6,686 nt of DNA from an uncultured Fibrobacterota bacterium. GTDB lineage: Bacteria; Fibrobacterota; Chitinivibrionia; Chitinivibrionales; CAIOZP01. Both the position numbers and the translations under genes were made by a program. How positions within the stretch are numbered: the first letter of the stretch is position 1; every line of letters begins with the position of its first letter. Under the pieces are notes generated by a model that worked only from the letters and a program-made list of their open reading frames with translations, searched no databases and was not told where the DNA came from. The stretch is from NCBI GenBank assembly GCA_903862805.1, contig CAIOZP010000703.1, positions 1 through 6,686 of the forward strand. Direction: 5' to 3'. This document shows positions 5,525 through 6,686 of this stretch, piece by piece.

Positions 5525-5643
5525 AATTATTATATTACTCCCCAGACAGCAGACGTCCCGCCCACTGCTTTCTGATTTCTGCAAGATGATTCTGAGACTT
5601 GACCTTTTAGCCCGAGGCTTTTGTTTTGTTGGAAATGATTCTG
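5498..5643. repeat. Long direct repeat, copy 1 (upstream of the KilA-N gene)
   Basis: This ~146-base block recurs at 6483-6627 in the same orientation with 10 substitutions and one single-base gap (about 92% identity). It starts at TGTAATCCCG and ends at AATGATTCTG; similarity stops sharply on both sides. It ends 24 bases before the KilA-N ATG, so it may carry that gene's promoter or 5' leader. It holds a hairpin (5543-5552 with 5565-5574) and a weak AGCC/GGCT stem before a T-rich run (5608-5630). No open frame is conserved between the two copies across their single-base gap, which suggests non-coding DNA. Confidence 0.9.
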
Positions 5644-5667
5644 ATAGATAAGCATCGAGTTTAATCC

Positions 5668-6477
5668 ATGAGTCACATCAAAGTTCTTGAACATAATGTC
5701 CGAATAGTTGCCGACGATGAGGCTGATTTTCTTTGCATAACAGACATTGCCAAATTCAAAAATGCAGATCATCCAGACGACCTCATTCGCAATTGGCTGC
5801 GAAATCGTAATACGATAGAGTTTCTGGGACTTTGGGAGCATCTCAACAACCCCAGATTTAACCCCGTTGAATTCGACGGGTTTAGAAAACAGGCTGGCCT
5901 GAACAGCTTTTCCATGACACCTAAAATGTGGATCGAGAAAACCGGAGCTGTCGGTATTCAATCTCGCGCCGGCAGATACGGCGGTACCTATGCCCACAAA
6001 GACATCGCGTTCGAGTTTACGTCATGGGTATCTGTCGAATTCAAACTGTATTTGATAAAAGAGTTTCAGCGACTCAAAGATGAAGAAAAAAAGACTCTTG
6101 GCTGGGATATCCGCCGCAATCTTGCCCGCCTCAATTACCGTATTCACACCGATGCCGTAAAAAAATATCTGATACCGGCGAAGTTGTCCGCAGAGCAAAT
6201 AAATTTGACTTACGCAAGCGAAGCAGACCTTCTGAATGTTGCTTTATTCGGCAAAACGGCAGCTCAATGGCGTTTAGAAAATCCGGGGCAAAAGGGAAAT
6301 ATCAGAGACGATGCCGACATGGCGCAGCTTGTCTGTCTTTCGAATCTTGAGAATCTGAATGCCTTGTTCATTAGCGAAAACATGGAACAAAATCAAAGGC
6401 TCGAACGACTCAATCAGATTGCCATTGAGCAAATGAAATTGCTGGCAAACGAAAATGGTTTTCTTTCTTCATCTTGA
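5668..6477 (+). CDS. KilA-N domain-containing protein
   Basis: A 269-residue, apparently intact protein of the KilA-N domain family, a small DNA-binding fold common in phages, large DNA viruses and bacterial accessory regions. The KilA-N part spans about residues 10-135: FLCITDIAKF (21-30), the RNWLRNRNTIEFLGLWE block (41-57), NPRFNPVEFD, then the GRYGGTYAHKDIAFEF signature (102-117) and FKLYLIKEFQRLK. The second half (about 145-260) is the conserved tail of this bacterial subfamily, with NYRIHTDAVK (156-165), YASEADLLNVALFG (182-195) and GNIRD (210-214). No membrane segment or signal peptide is visible. The start is chosen because the family's N-terminus begins here; the ribosome site is weak (GAG at 5657-5659). 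The gene stands alone between two long direct repeats, and its stop codon lies in a short motif also found upstream at 5361-5381. The biological role of this subfamily is not established; DNA binding is inferred from the domain. Sequence alone does not say whether it belongs to a phage remnant, a defence island or a mobile cassette. Confidence 0.9.
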   Translation: MSHIKVLEHNVRIVADDEADFLCITDIAKFKNADHPDDLIRNWLRNRNTIEFLGLWEHLNNPRFNPVEFDGFRKQAGLNSFSMTPKMWIEKTGAVGIQSRAGRYGGTYAHKDIAFEFTSWVSVEFKLYLIKEFQRLKDEEKKTLGWDIRRNLARLNYRIHTDAVKKYLIPAKLSAEQINLTYASEADLLNVALFGKTAAQWRLENPGQKGNIRDDADMAQLVCLSNLENLNALFISENMEQNQRLERLNQIAIEQMKLLANENGFLSSS

Positions 6478-6482
6478 AAACA

Positions 6483-6627
6483 TGTAATCCCGATAATCGT
6501 GTTCAAGACAACTATTATATTACTCCCCGGACAGCAGGCGTCCCTTCTTCTGCTTCTGATTTCTGCAAGATGATTCGAAGACTTGACCTTTTAGCCCGAG
6601 GTTTTTGTTTTGTTGGAAATGATTCTG
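6483..6627. repeat. Long direct repeat, copy 2 (downstream of the KilA-N gene)
   Basis: This is the second copy of the block at 5498-5643, offset by 985 bases, beginning 5 bases after the KilA-N stop codon. The matching hairpin is at 6528-6537 with 6550-6558. An ATG at 6619 in the last bases of the repeat opens a frame that runs off the right edge. The matching ATG in copy 1 (5635) gives only nine codons, so I do not call a gene. The remaining 59 bases (6628-6686) show nothing I can assign. Confidence 0.9.
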
Positions 6628-6686
6628 TTTGATGAAATAAAATTGAGTAGATTGCTCTCTGCGAAAGTTGGTATCTTTGCTTATGG

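Noticed and set aside
5498..5643. Integron attC site
   Set aside because: Length would fit, but I find no GTTRRRY/RYYYAAC core sites at the repeat ends and no integrase in the window.
5336..5651. Short open frames on both strands in the motif-rich gap (82 codons minus, 77 codons plus)
   Set aside because: They run through short repeats, lack ribosome sites and show no domain; likely translation of non-coding repeats.
5530..5997. A 155-codon minus-strand frame over repeat copy 1 and the KilA-N start
   Set aside because: It is antisense to a strongly conserved gene, and the matching frame in repeat copy 2 is shifted by the single-base gap.
5498..6627. CRISPR array
   Set aside because: Only two long repeats separated by a complete gene; no short regularly spaced units.
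6619..6686. ATG frame running off the right edge
   Set aside because: Only 22 codons are visible, there is no good ribosome site, and the equivalent ATG in repeat copy 1 stops after nine codons.

Overview
The window looks like chromosomal DNA of a Gram-negative (diderm) bacterium of moderate GC. It encodes an ExbB/ExbD-type inner-membrane motor, a TonB-like protein with an AgmX/PglI C-terminal domain, and a signal-peptide-bearing outer-membrane barrel. The gene set and sequence style would fit Fibrobacterota (Fibrobacter-like). That assignment rests on pattern recognition only, and a deltaproteobacterial or other diderm lineage cannot be excluded. Every gene I accept lies on the + strand.

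Layout: 1-431 is the 3' end of an unrecognised alanine-rich, helical gene. An AT-rich gap (432-544) precedes a four-gene unit: an ExbB/TolQ-type channel protein (545-1171), a long ExbD-like protein (1253-2065), a second ExbD-like protein (2071-2571) and a 428-residue TonB-like protein (2575-3861). The last three genes are separated by only 3-5 bases. exbB is separated from the first exbD by 81 bases that contain a perfect 9-bp hairpin. A strong intrinsic terminator (3880-3919) closes the unit. A putative outer-membrane barrel gene (3963-5258) follows, starting 43 bases after that terminator and ending in its own terminator (5284-5313).

The four inner-membrane genes should form one proton-motive-force-driven machine. 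ExbB would be the pentameric channel, the two ExbD-like proteins the central plug and peptidoglycan-side subunits, and the AgmX/PglI protein the arm that crosses the periplasm. The barrel is a candidate outer-membrane partner by position only. The machine has unusual key residues. The first ExbD has Asn25 exactly where E. coli ExbD has its proton-carrying Asp25, and the ExbB protein has Ile162 where E. coli ExbB has Glu176. The second ExbD keeps the aspartate (Asp23). The TonB-like protein has a cytoplasmic N-terminus that resembles the C-terminal domain of ribosomal protein L7/L12.

From 5314 onward the character changes to repeat-rich accessory DNA. A solitary KilA-N-domain gene (5668-6477) lies between two direct copies of a ~146-bp repeat (5498-5643 and 6483-6627, about 92% identical, offset 985 bp). 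An imperfect inverted copy of the repeat's left end and several short repeated motifs lie at 5330-5497. This looks like a gene cassette, possibly mobile or tandemly amplified. No transposase, integrase, tRNA, rRNA or CRISPR array is visible.
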